DNA of 64,000 nucleotides from Daphnia pulex (Eukaryota > Arthropoda > Branchiopoda > Diplostraca > Daphniidae): positions 13,938,974 through 14,002,973 of the forward strand of contig NC_060024.1 in the NCBI RefSeq assembly GCF_021134715.1, given 5' to 3'. The notes under the pieces are model-generated. The model worked only from the letters and a program-made list of their open reading frames with translations. It was not told where the DNA came from and did no database searches. A program made the translations under genes and the position numbers. Positions 13,484 to 25,739 of the stretch are shown in pieces. The stretch's first letter is position 1, and each line of letters opens with the position of its first letter.

Positions 13484-13592
13484 AAACCCCATAACTTCCA
13501 CCAACATCCATTCCTTTTAAACCCCATAACCTCCACCAACATCCATCCCTTAAACCCCATAACTACCACCAACATCTATTCCTTAAACCCCA
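13484..13592 (+). repeat. Minisatellite, about three copies of a 33-36-base unit
   Basis: AAACCCCATAAC recurs at about 13484, 13519 and 13552, with a partial fourth AAACCCC at 13585, each followed by a CCACCAACATC(T/C)AT stretch. Spacing is 33-36 bases and copies differ at a few positions. Confidence 0.8.
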
Positions 13593-13739
13593 ATTTCCCC
13601 CCAAATATCTGTAATATATAAATGTTATTGTTGAATAAATAAACCTTCTATGTAATATTTACAACTCAATTTTATTAAGTAACAATTATAAAATAAACAA
13701 TTCATTAAACAGAGCCTCCGGTTCAAGACAATTTTTTTT

Positions 13740-14258
13740 GTGCGAGGTTTTTTAGCAAGTAATCCGCCACCCAATTTGACAAAAAGTGATAGTTTGTTTT
13801 CTCGGAAATTGCGTCAGACGGTTAAAAAATTTCTAGTTCAATAATCTCATATAGGAATTTGCATCTAGTTTGCAGGTGCAAATTGCGATTCTTCAAGCTT
13901 GATTATTTAGGAGATGTGTTAAAAAAATTGTGAGTAGCCAATAAATTGAACTCATTCGCTTTTTCAGAATATTTTGAAGATAGATCACAAGAAAATCTAA
14001 AAACAACAAAGTGATCTAAAACCAAAATATTCAGAAAAAGTGGATTAGTTAAATTGTTTAGCTACCCACAATTGCTTTTAACACATCACCTGAATTAATC
14101 AAGCTTAAAGAATCACAATTTGTACCAGTAGACTAGATGCAAATTTCTACATGAGATTGTTGAATTAGAAATTTTGTAACCGTCTGACTAAATTTCCGTG
14201 AAAACAAACTATCACTTTTTGTCAAATTGGGTGGCGGATTGCTTGCTAAAACTCGCAC
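13740..14258. mobile_element. 519-base hairpin (foldback/MITE-like) element
   Basis: The sequence folds back on itself around about 13999 with arms near 255 bases each. The left outer arm starts GTGCGAG and the right outer arm ends CTCGCAC. Further in, the left arm's AATCCGCCACCCAATTTGAC is mirrored by the right arm's complement with few mismatches. There is no open reading frame of note. This fits a non-autonomous terminal-inverted-repeat element. I could not define a clear target-site duplication. Confidence 0.8.
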
Positions 14259-15239
14259 ATGCAGTGTCGGCGTAGATCCAGGGAGATTACCTGGAAATGG
14301 AAGAAGAGAGAGGAGTGCGAGGCAAGTTTTACTGGGGAGCGATTAGTCATAATAGGCTTCCGGGTTAGACTCATGACCCTCTAAAAGTTTTCGTCGGATC
14401 ATGCGCCTTCCAAGTCCCCGTTCAACCAGAGCCCTCCCCTCCTCCTGGTTTCACAGCGAGTGAGTGACCACCGGCGGGCGTTGGTTAGTGGTTATTTAGG
14501 GAAACGGGGCCACAGAAAAGAAGGGAGCCCAGAAATGCACTTGTAATTTGTCTACATCTACATAAATTATTGACGAGTCTTGAATTTCAGCAACCTCTTC
14601 TCAGTTCAACCAATGGATCAAGTCTATGGAACGGCAGCAAACGATTCAACTGAAAAAAGAATAGACTTTAATTAAAAGTCAATAACTGAACGAAACATCA
14701 AGCTTTACCTCAACGCTGGCACAGGTAGCAAGAGACGGATAAAATAAGACCGACAGCCATCAGGCAGAATTGACTATAAAACCCAATTGTTCAACACTGC
14801 ATGAACACCAACATAGACAAATGACTCATTTAAGTGTGATTTTGAACTGCAAGTCTGCACAAGCTCCATTTCAGAGCATCTCTCAACTGGAAAGGGACTG
14901 CAAAATCACTGTACACCAAACAGCTCCAACTGACCATGAACTCCTAAAAAGCAAAAGAACATTAATGAAACAATAACATTTTTAAATGTGAAAAGAGGAT
15001 ACTGATAATAAATTTGCTTAATTTAAAATTAACAATTAACTTAAATTGAAAAAGAAACGAGAAAAGAATCCTGTTCATCAACTTATTCCAATGTGTTATA
15101 AACTTGGTAATACTGAGTGGGAATTTTTTGTTCTAGCTTCATTGGAAGGAAATCATTAACTCAGTGAAAGCTGACCAACAATGCAGCTATCTTTGAAGAA
15201 ACAATTGAGGAAGAAATATTACCCTTAATTTTCTACATC
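14259..15239. other. Spacer, no gene recognised
   Basis: It contains G/A-rich and mixed sequence. The 14770-14976 open frame has no recognisable motif and no matching exon neighbours. Nothing supportable seen. Confidence 0.35.
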
Positions 15240-16450
15240 ACATAAGAGTTAAACTTGTCAGTTGAATACAAAATTTAAAAAAGAAAACACACACACAAGT
15301 CTTCCCAAGTTACAACCAATAACATCAATCAATTTACCAATTCAAGATGTTTTCCTGCAGTGACACTTTTTGGGATAACACCAGCTCGATAAACTGCATG
15401 CTGCAGCTGCAGGCCTTCAGCTCAACTTGACTCACACACATTTTTCTCACCAGCTGGCTGCAACAAAACCACATTAAAGATACAACATCCATGAAGCTCA
15501 GACTTTTCTCATGTCCTCAATTTCTGCATCAGTTGAGCAAAGGGATTTCCATCTCCGACCTGAAAATCAACTAATAAAACCTATTACATTATTGAAGGGA
15601 AATTGATCCAACAACATTTCTTTACTAGCTCTGAAATGTTACAGCACGAGATGAGAAGTAGAGCCGTATGGGTGCAGCTAAAACCATGGCCGACATTTCG
15701 ACAAAATGGACGGCAGTTTCGACCAAAGTGAAAGTGGTCACATTATTTAGCCAAGTGAAATTATATGACAGATTGCCTGTAAATTCAGACAGAGACGTCA
15801 ATGATTAATTAAATTTAAGAAATCCAAAGTCCAAACTATTATTACCATTTCATGGCTGAAAATGTAGATCGACACCGCAATTTCGTAATGAATTTGGAAT
15901 ACACTTTCAGTCAGCGTCTCGTAAACAAATGGCAAATATTTCTCCCTCACGAAGACACTCTCGACTCGCCTCCTCTCAGGCGCCTCTCGAACGACTAACG
16001 AAGACACCCGCGTCGTCTAGTGGACTAATTTTAGCCACCTAGTGACAGTCCTTAGCATCCACGGACGACTGGGCAGAGTAGCAAGGTCTGTTTGCGATTT
16101 GTTTGCAAATAAGCTGACTTCAACTTGAATTTGTCCCGCCTTTCACTAGCTGGCACGAAACAAATCAAGTGAGATTACTCCAGCAGCTTTCCTTATGACT
16201 CAACAAACAAATGATTTAGTTTGCTATTTCAGACTTTTCTTAACTTTTGCAACATAAAAATCTATAATAATAACAGAAAGTATGGGGGGACAAGAAAAAT
16301 AATAAAACTTACAATTTTCTGAAGAAAAAAATAATTTTCCTGCCTGTGGCTTTGTTTGAGTTAGAGTTCCAACTAACTTTGGCAGCAAACAGTTAGTCAT
16401 GCTGAATCTGAAGGAAATATTCCAATAAATATTCCAACATAATGCAATAA
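15240..16450 (-). repeat. Right arm of the large diverged inverted repeat
   Basis: Reverse-complement partner of 10990-12060. On the minus strand the frame covering 15798-16007 reads KYLPFVYETLTESVFQIHY and then VSIYIFSHEM, almost as in the left arm, and the same donor and acceptor positions are kept. The arm is slightly longer than its partner because of small insertions, for example around 15940-16000. Confidence 0.7.
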
Positions 16451-17140
16451 ACTAAAGTTAATTGCTACCTACTGCTTGAGTAAAAAATTCAGATAAATAC
16501 AACACATGTTGGTATATGTGCGCTGCATCTTTTCATGTGACTTCCCCAAAGTTACTGCAATAAACCTGAAGATTACCCATGGCCGAGAAGCTGCTAAGTG
16601 TTTTAATTTCTTATTAGAATAGTAATAATTCCTGGAAAAGGAATAATTTTTTTAGATGTTGAACCTTGATGTGCAGGATAACTATTCAAATTCACGCCTT
16701 TATGGTGAACGAATCTTGCTCAAAATATTGTGGACTCATCTAGCGAATTCATCTCATCTATCTAGCCATCTAGCGAATTTGAAATAGGCCCCTAGACATA
16801 AAAAATATTAGTACATGTTTTTTTAGATAATTTTGCTTTAACTTTTTCATATGAGTAAAGAATATTTGCCTATTCATTGGTGATTATCGCGATTTCTGAA
16901 AATTTTAAATATCAGTATTACTTTGTCAATGGGTTGGTTATCTCTTAAGTTACATTAACCAAATCAATTAACACTAATTAATAATAAATGATGCACCACC
17001 AAATAGCAAATTAACTGTGTTTTATTTTTTAACCTTGACTTTCTGACACAAACGAACGGGCAGGCCATAGCGGCATACACAACAACGAAAGCAATGGACA
17101 GGGAAATAATTAAACGCAAAATGTTGTGAATTATGAACAA
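16451..17140. other. Intergenic, 3' flank of the first LRR gene
   Basis: A/T-rich. TTTATT near 17019 reads AATAAA on the minus strand and could be the poly(A) signal of the LRR gene ending at 17141. Part of this flank resembles the 3' flank of the neighbouring LRR gene at 19380-19484, showing they are tandem duplicates. No gene seen. Confidence 0.4.
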
Positions 17141-18902
17141 TTAGTCACAGAAAAAATGTAATTCCAACTGCCAATTTTTCTGTTCACTTTTCTCTTTCCA
17201 TTCATTTATGTTCTCTGCCGTAAGCAGTTCTGGATTATTGTGATTGAATTGCAACGTCATTTCCTTGATTGAGTTTTTATCACTCATCAATAAATCAATT
17301 CCCTTTTTGGTCAAAGAATCGCAGAAAGCAACTTCTAATTCTTCCAAATTATGAAAATCATGAAGCAACGCGGCCCTTTCAAGTATGACATCCGTAAGTT
17401 CAAAACAATGAGCGATTTCAAGACCCCTGAGAGAAGGCAAAGACAAAAGCAAAAGAAGGGATTCGGAATCAACAAACGAAAAGGTCAGACGCAATACTTC
17501 AAGTTTCGTCACAATTGGATGTTCAACATTAATTCGTTTCCAAAGCACAGAACTGTCCTGTTCTTCAACAGGAATTTCATAGCAAACGCAATGATAAATT
17601 AAAAGCAAATTGAGATTAGGACATAACTCGAAGATAGAATGAAAGTCGACACCATAGAAATGTTTAAGTTTCAGGCTCTCGAGAAGATTTCCATTGGCCT
17701 TTAGCAATGGGATCACTCCATCATAAAACGTTACTTCAGGGCAAGCAGATATGTCTAGGTGACAAAGACTAGCAACTGATAATAATTCCAACAAGTCACT
17801 ATCAAGAAAATTACTAATCCCCTTAATCTTGACATTGATAATTGAAGGGCAAAGAAGGAGCGCTAAGCCTAAGCTACCTTGTGTATACGGACTAGCGACA
17901 GCGATTTCAATTAAGGAATATTTGGGGATTACGGGCAGGTTACTCTCAAGCGCTAATTGGTGAATGTTACTCAAGACTTCTACAACTAACTCATGACGTA
18001 AAACTCTCAAGGAGGGCAGGTTTTGAAGAGCGATTTGAATTCCTTTCTTGGTAACACTAGTTCCCTTAACGCGCAATATCTGGATACATTTACACTTTCC
18101 ATTAGCCCACATATAATCTATCCTTCCACATTCTTTTCCTGAATGGTAGGCATCACCACACAATCTTTGAATTCCAGCATCAGTCACAGCTGGACAGTGA
18201 CTCACATCCAACTCCCTTCAAAATATTACATTTTAACGTTAATAGAATTATAGACAATAAAAATATTCAGTTGACACTTTTTCTACCTTAGATATTTGCA
18301 ATATTTTCCAAAAACTTCCAAGCTATTATCTCCCACTGAAGTGTATGCAATCTCCAATTTCTCTAATTGCTGGAATTTAGGAAAGAATTGTAGTATGGAT
18401 GTCTCAATATCAAGAATGTTTTCTCTGTCCCTTTGAAATTCGAATGATTTCAGACACTGCAAAATTTAAATAAGCTCAACTGTAAGATTATATTACTAGA
18501 ACAATAAACTTAGTTGCTTATTACTGGACATTGGATAGCAGCATGTTTAAGATATTCACGAATCTGAACTTCATTACATGAGGTAAATAGAAGCTCATCG
18601 AGTTGAGAAGTGATAACCCATTTCAAGTGTTTACCCAGCAATTCCTTTTCTTGAAGATAGTACATGTTTTCCTCCAGAACATGCAAAGCTAGAAGCAATA
18701 AAAAGTGTTGATTACAGTGAAGTCAATTACGTATCACATTCGATAACTTACGTAGTTGATGTAAAGGACTCGTGCCGAGCTCTGAATCTGATATGGTGTC
18801 TGATAGCTTGATTGATGGCTTCCATGACCACTGATCCATGCTTTGTACAACATGAGCTATCGACAGTTCCAATAAAGTTTTTACATTTTTCACTCGTGGC
18901 AT
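17141..18902 (-). CDS. Leucine-rich-repeat protein 1 (LRR family of this window)
   Basis: Four exons on the minus strand: 18752-18902, 18525-18688, 18287-18456, 17141-18215; 519 residues. The ATG at 18902 was chosen because the same start (MPRxK) recurs in the paralogue ending at 19485. The body is a string of degenerate leucine-rich repeats of the cysteine-containing kind, with phrases such as ELTDVILERA and SLTKKGIDLLMSD. There is no signal peptide and no membrane segment, so it is probably cytosolic. The N-terminus TLLELSIAHVV fits the spacing of an elongin BC-box except that Ser stands at the Cys position. No classic F-box was found. A role as a substrate receptor of a ubiquitin ligase is an inference. 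Its closest relative is the adjacent LRR gene 2. Confidence 0.85.
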
Positions 18903-19484
18903 AATGAAACTACAAAAAAAGAGTTTGTCGAAGTTACTGAACAACCGTTACACGGCTATGTGTAAGTTTAAGTTTTTTGAAACGAAGGTGAACAAAAATT
19001 AACGAGACAAATAACCAGAAATAGCAGACGATCTTTGGATGTCTTTAAGAACAACGTTGCCATAATGCCATTAAATTAAATAACTGAATTAGGAAATATG
19101 ATTGAAAAATGAAAACCGAAAACGTGGATTTCAGTTATATTCTATAAGCATAATCTTTTACCCTGATTTGGTCATCGCGAATTGAAATATTTTATTTTGC
19201 ATAAAAACTGACAAACAGTGAAAATAAATGCTTTTAAATTCCACCACGAGTTGATCAGCGATTCAGCGTCAACTGGTAGTGATAGCCGCTGGACAGTAAG
19301 CTCCAGCTCCACGCCTAATCTCAGATAATCATAGTTTTGTTAGTAAACGCACAACTTCAAAATTGACCGATTTATTTTCTAGCCTCAACATTATGACAAT
19401 AATGAACAGGCAAAGGGCATATGACAACCAAACGCAATGGAAAGGGAAAATAATTAATAACAAAATCTCACGAATTATGAACAA
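18903..19484. other. Intergenic between LRR genes 1 and 2
   Basis: It should hold the promoter of LRR gene 1 and the 3' UTR of LRR gene 2; a minus-strand AATAAA reads near 19369. The 5' flank resembles that of LRR gene 2. Nothing else seen. Confidence 0.4.
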
Positions 19485-21282
19485 TTAGTCTCGTACATCA
19501 CAAATATTTAGAATCAATTGCCAATTTTTCTGTATCCTTTTCTCTTCCCATTCATTAAAGTTCTCTACAGTCAGAAGTTCTGAATAATCGCCTTCAAATG
19601 TTAAGTCCATGTATTTGATTGAGTTGTTATCGTTCATAAAAAAATCAATTCCTTTTTTGGTCAGAGAATTGCAGCAATATAATTCTAATTGTGCCAAATT
19701 TTGAAAATGATGACGCAACACAACTGTTTCGAGTATGCTATCCGTAAGTTCATTACAATAAAAAATCTCAAGAATCCTGAGTGAAGGCGATGACAAGAGC
19801 TGCAAAAGTATGGATTCGGCATTGAATTGAAAAGGCGATTCAAGTATCAAACGCAATACTTCAAGTTTTCTTAAAATTGGTGGTTCGATTTTGATTCGTT
19901 TCCAACGCACAAAACTGTCCTTTTCTTCAACAGGAATTTCACAAAATTTACAATTATCAATTGCAAGCGAATTGAGATTAGGACAGAACTCAATGATAGA
20001 ATGAATGTCGACATCAGAGAACATCTCAAGTTTCAGGCTCTCGAGAAGATTTCCTTTGGCCTTCAGCAATGGAAACACTCCATCATAAAATGTTACACTA
20101 GAAGGATTAAAACATTTTATCTGTAGGTGACGAAGACTGGCAAGTTTTAATAATTCCAACAAGTCACTATTAAGAAAATCACTCTTGATCTCCTCAATCT
20201 TGACCTTGATAACTGAAGGGCAAAGTGCGAGCGCTAAGCCAAAGCTTCCTTGTGTATGCGGACCAGCGACAGCGATTTTAATTAAGGAATATTTGGGAAT
20301 TAAGGGTGGGTTACTCTTCAGTGCTGATTGATGAATGTTACTCAAGACTTCTACAACTAACTCATGACTTAAAACTTTCAAGGAAGGCAGGTTTTGAAGA
20401 GCGATTTGAATTCCTTTTTTGGTAACACTAGTTCCCTTAACGCGCAATTTCTGGATAAGCTTACACTTCCCATAATCCCATATATATTCTTTTCTTCTAC
20501 TTTCCCCTTCCAAATGGTGGGCTCCACCACACAATCTTTGAATTCCATTGTCTGTCACACCTGGACAGTAACTCACATCCAGCTCCCTTCAAAAATATTA
20601 CATTTTGACGTTAATAATTGTAGGCAAAAAAAAAAATATTTCAGATGACACTTTGTACCTTAGATGTTTGAAATAAGTTCCAAAAACTTCTAAGCTGTTG
20701 TCTCTCACAGAAGTGTTTGCAATTTCCAATACCTCTAATTGCTGGAATTTAGGAAGGAATTGCACGATGGATGTTTCAATATCTAGCTTTTCCCAAGTTA
20801 AAAAAATTTTCAATTTTTTCAGTAGCTGCAATAATTAAAAGAAGGTTAATTGAAAGATTATCTTATTAGAGAAATAAAATTAATTGTTTCTTACTGGACA
20901 TTGGATAGAAGCATGTTTAAGTTGTACATGAATCTCTTTTTCATCATTTGAGGTTAATAGAAGCTCATTTAGTTGAGATGTGATGACCCATTTTAAGTGT
21001 TTACTCAGCAAGTAATTCATTTGGAGATGTTGCACAATTTTTTCCAGCACATGCAGAGCTAGAAGCAATTAAATATATAACTAATACAATAATAAGACAG
21101 TGAAATAAAACACTTTTTAGATTCACCAACTTACGTAGCTGATGTAAAGGACTTTGTACTAGCTCTGAATCTGATATGGTGTCTGAAAGCTCGATTGGCT
21201 TCCATTCCCACTTATTCATGCTTTGAACAACATGAGCTATCGACAGTTCCAATAAAGTTTTTGCACTTTTTGCTCGAGGCAT
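19485..21282 (-). CDS. Leucine-rich-repeat protein 2 (paralogue of LRR 1)
   Basis: Four exons, minus strand: 21135-21282, 20895-21058, 20659-20825, 19485-20586; 526 residues. Splice positions and phases are identical to LRR gene 1. The exon structure, the repeated phrases (GTSVTKKGIQIALQNLPSL, DNSLEVFG) and flanks show a tandem duplication. It starts MPRAKSAKTLLELSIAHVV, again a BC-box-like spacing with Ser instead of Cys. It lies divergently from the two-domain CUB gene at 22759, with about 1.5 kb between them. Function is unknown; the LRR solenoid suggests protein binding. Confidence 0.85.
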
Positions 21283-22758
21283 GATGGAACTGCAAAAATA
21301 TCGCCTGGGTTAAATTATGAAACAACCGTTTTACGGCTGTGTGCAAATCAAAAGTTTTTTTAAAAAGCGAAAACCCAACCAAATTTTAAATCGCTAACCA
21401 TGAAGTCAGAAGGTGAACGTTCGAACGAACATGAAACGAAATTATTAAATTACGAAAGCCAGGAACAGCAGACGATTCACCACGATTTTCATTAAGGAAC
21501 ACAGTTGCCAAAACAATCAATACATGATCTGGCTGGACCTTAAAATTAGTTAAAATTACCCGCGCAGTCAATAATGCAAAAATGATAATAACCCAATCAT
21601 AGTGAATCGACAGGAGTCACTCTTAATCAAAATCGTGTTTCCCTGACTCGTCAAATTCAAATCTAACACTAACAGGATTCACTTCACGGGCACATTTAAA
21701 CGTAGAAATATTCCGTAAGACTGAATTCTTAAAATGCTTTGAATGATATGAGTCTTTCAACTCCTAACGAGGACATCCAATAGCCAAAAATTAACTGCCT
21801 TGAACGAGCTATAATGATTAATGAAGTCCCTATCTCAAATGAGCACATCAAAATATACACTCCTCGATAGTGTTGACAATAGGTTTATAAAAAGGAATTC
21901 CTTTCTCAACAAATTTGTGGCAGTAGAAAATAGAATTTGATTACATTTTAACACTATGTGATCTGAAATAATGATAAAGTTTAAACTTACAAGTAATTTT
22001 AATTATGTGTTTGGCAATTTTTGCATGCTTCATTTGTTACTAGAAACGGCTTATACCAGCCTTTAAAGGCCAAAACGCCCAATTGTTCAAAAAAATAATG
22101 AATAAGACATGTTTTTTCCAAAGAAAATGGTTTTTGAAAGAGTCGTTTCACGTTTATTTTGCTTGAAGGAATAAGCCACATATTTATTGTGCTAGATGTT
22201 TCATTGTCTTTGGTTTGCCGATTACCTTATATTTATAACGCAGATGTCGCCATATCAACTAATTTCCTATACAACTACAGGATCCCTTTTTCTTACAAGT
22301 GAAGATGTTTAAAAAAAGAGGGCGCAATTAGAGATCTAGAAACTAAATGGAATTGAGGTTACAAACATTTTTAACGCCGTTTCAAACCTCTTCTAGCTCA
22401 CTCTTTATATACAATGACTGAGGCACAGCCGCACATAAAAGAAGTAAGCTAGTCGAACGACGTTTGCAGGACTTTCACCACGTGACAAATTAAGCGCGTA
22501 AGTTATGTTGTTATTGTAGAACAGAAAACGTCCTGGAAACTAGCAGCGCCGTGCTGGTTTTCATTCTAATAACAAGACTGTTAAACTATAGCCCACGGTT
22601 AGGTGTGACATCGCCTTACTGTTTGCTTCCGCTCCTCATCCAGCAGTCAGTGTTTCTCCAGCTGTAGTCTCTGAAGCATATCAACATCTTCAACAAGTTT
22701 CCTACATCTTGGTTGCGTTGAATTGCGAAAGGTGAACTTTTTTCAGTTGTTACTCGAA
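21283..22758. other. Divergent intergenic region between LRR 2 and CUB gene 1
   Basis: It must carry the promoters of both genes. A TCAGT initiator-like site occurs near 22646 upstream of the CUB gene, and a 5' UTR before 22759. The short open frames (for example 21999-22181) show no motif. No gene seen. Confidence 0.35.
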
Positions 22759-25739
22759 ATGCGCCATCTCGTTTTGTTGTTCAGCCTCGTTTTATCCGTC
22801 ACCGTGGCAGGTAAATAAATCGATTCCTGTAATGCAAATGACAACATGTTAATCAATTGCCTTATTATTTAGATGATTCGGCTAAAGACAAATCGCAAAA
22901 CAGCAGTTACATAACAGATTCGCCTATTACCTTGGCAGAGACAACTTTGGCCACATCCTTAAACAGCAGCGGATACGACGAGGATTATTACCGCAAAAAC
23001 AGCCGTCCGGCCAATGCTGTAAAGAAAAGCACAACAGTTAAACCCGTTGTCAGACGACCGGCTACTACGACCCGACGTCCATCAAGAACAACTAGGCGTC
23101 CAGCAGAAACTAAAGATCCCGTTCACAGTTGGGATCAAGCCGGTGAAGAAATACGCCATAACATATTTGTCAACATATTAAATTCAATGCAATCATTCAT
23201 GCAGATACTTGCGGGGGCAATATCCTTGTGCCTTTGTCGGACGATCAGAATAATAAAGTCATCGAGGAAACTTATCGGTCGACTAGTTTCCCAATAGCGA
23301 GAACGTATCCATTAATCTGCACTTGGAATGTCAAGGTACGTAGAAAAATCACATTTGCCCTAGAAATTCATGGTGATGATGGGTCGACTCCAGGTGAGCA
23401 AGAATTGCCGTCACGGTCGAATTGTTTTGAGACTTGACGAACGCAGTCGACTGCCCAATGACAAGGAATGCGCCAATGGATACATCCGCGTTTCTCCCTT
23501 TATGAAAGAAGCCAAGTAATACAGTCAAAAGTTAAGTTTAGTTTACCTGAAAATGAAATGATTCATTATGGGATACAACAGAATCTGTGGCCGCATCGGA
23601 GATGTCCCTCCTCTCCAGTGGCACGTCGAGGACCAACAGTCGGAATCTGTGACCATTTCCATGCGGAATATGGGACTTGAAGAAGACAAATCCACCGGTC
23701 TGTCTTTCACCCTCCAAGGTACAGCACTGGCACCCTTTTAAAAATCTTAATTTCCTAATAAAAACAAATTACTTTGATTAAACTTATAGGTGAATGTTTG
23801 GCATACTTATCAAACGTGACTATCAACGACACTGGCATGAATTCCAGCAACAGTCAGTGGCTGCATCAGCTGTGGAAAAACTCGGTAGTCGCTGGAGGAC
23901 CCAGGGTTTTCATTCCAGGTGTGGAACTGGCCAATATTATTCCCTGGATGGAAAATCCTGGAACACTGCCGCCACCTACGACATTGGCAAGCGTCACTTC
24001 AGTAAATAACATTGAAAGTAACCTGAATCAACCCCCTACCCGTCGTCCTCGACCAACTCGACGTCCCAACACCCGACGCCCGTCACTTCCAACAGCTCAT
24101 CCAGTCACTGCCCGTGCAACAACACCTCGACCCATAACTTTTGACCAATACGGTTCGTCTACATTTGAATACAAAAAGGGGTTAATAAATAATCAAATAA
24201 TTGAAAAACAGATACGTGCGGAGGAACAATCCATGTCCCTTTGATATTCGATCGACTCTCATTTCACGAATCGTCGCATTTCTTCACTGGGCGGAATTAT
24301 CCTCTCGTCTGCATCTGGAATGTCAAAGTAAAAAATCAAACTTTTATAACGGCTTTAATAATTTAATCAATTACATTCGCAGGTGAGTCCGCTCTGCCGT
24401 CGTACACGAGTCACAATGAGAGTGGATGTCCGGAGTCGATTGGCCGATGTGGATGGCTGTACAAAGGGATACTACACCGTGTCACCTATAATGAAGGAAG
24501 CAAAGTACTTGATTCTTTTTTAAATTATATTTCCTTTAATTACCATCATTGTTTTGTGTCAAGACTTTGCGGCCGGATCGGAACAGTTCCGCCCTTCCAG
24601 TGGTACGTGGACGACCAAAAGTTGGAAGATGTTTCCATCGTCATGGAAAACATTGGATTAAATGACGGCCGTTCCGAGGGTCTGTCTTTCAGCCTTCAAA
24701 GTAAAATGACATTTAAAGATAATTACTAGATAAATCAATTGAATGTTGTATACCTGATTCTGTTTATCTATGGTGAATTTTAGGCGAATGTATTCAAATC
24801 AGGCCGGATATCAAGAAGATTGACGTCGATATTGAAAATTATTGGTCCACTACTCGATGGGTGAATCGATTGAGGGAAGAATCTGTTAAAGGAGATGGGC
24901 CGAGATTAATCACACCTGGGATCTTTGGTTCCACGACCATCAGCTCGATCCTGTCAAACACTCAAAACTTCAATAAAACGACGTCAAACCATTTTGAAGA
25001 TCAATCAGACATTCCCTGGGTCATCCTGAAGCCGCTGTCCGACACGAAGGTATCTTCTTCGTCAAACGTAGTTCCAAATGTCGTTAGCAATGAGATTGTA
25101 GCTCCAGCAGCGATTCACTCGTCAACAAGTCCTGTGAATAATCTCCCAAAGATTCCCGACGTCACCCCGCACGTTACTTCCCCTATTCCATGGGTCATTC
25201 TAAAATCTCCCGTTAGTGAAAATCATTCCCCATTAAAAGCATCAACGACCCCATCTACTTCAGCTAAGCCGTTGACTACGGTCCGTCCACCCACCACCCA
25301 TCGCTCTTCGACCAGTCCATCGACAAACAAGCCAACATCGACGACTCGACGCCCGTCTAACAAAACTGGTTCAGTTCAGTCAACAACAGCGACTCGTTTG
25401 TCATCGACCACCGTTCGTCCCAGCACTGCAGCCAAGAAACCACCAACTAAATCTGCTGTTCCTTCGTCCACTCGTGTTTCTACAGTCCGTCCTACTTCCC
25501 CCACCGTTCGTCAAGAAACTAAACGACAATCAACTACGACCCGAAAATCAGGCACTAAGGTGCCACCCACGACCAAAAGTCCGGTTCTTAATGTACCCAA
25601 CAGTAATTCAAAGGCGGCCACAAACGGGGTACGGCCCATTGTGATTAACGATGACGGGATTATCGACGAAGCCATTTCTGACATCACGTCGCAATTGGAA
25701 GAAATCAAAAGGGAAGCGGAAATAAACCAGCAGAAATAA
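22759..25739 (+). CDS. Secreted protein with two CUB-like domains and Thr/Pro-rich linkers (CUB 1)
   Basis: Ten exons: 22759-22810, 22873-23142, 23205-23335, 23394-23515, 23582-23718, 23790-24152, 24212-24327, 24383-24504, 24564-24700, 24784-25739; 801 residues. Exon 1 codes only a signal peptide (MRHLVLLFSLVLSVTVA). CUB-like domain 1 spans about residues 108-238 and domain 2 about 359-484. Each has six cysteines in the order TCGG, YPL(I/V)CxW, C, CxxGY, (I/L)CGRIG, EC, spread over four exons of phase 1-0-2-1. The linkers and the long tail are Thr/Pro/Ser/Arg-rich (RRP and TTR runs), likely O-glycosylated. Two IPWVILK motifs lie in the tail (about 25008 and 25186). It is the only gene of the set with a doubled domain, so an internal four-exon duplication is likely. 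The donor at 24153 (GTTCGT) is weak. AATAAA at 25828-25833. Function unknown. Confidence 0.85.

Noticed and set aside
17141-21282. LRR genes as F-box proteins
   Set aside because: The N-termini lack the LP-x-E-(I/L)-L-x-x-IF pattern of an F-box; BC-box-like spacing fits better.
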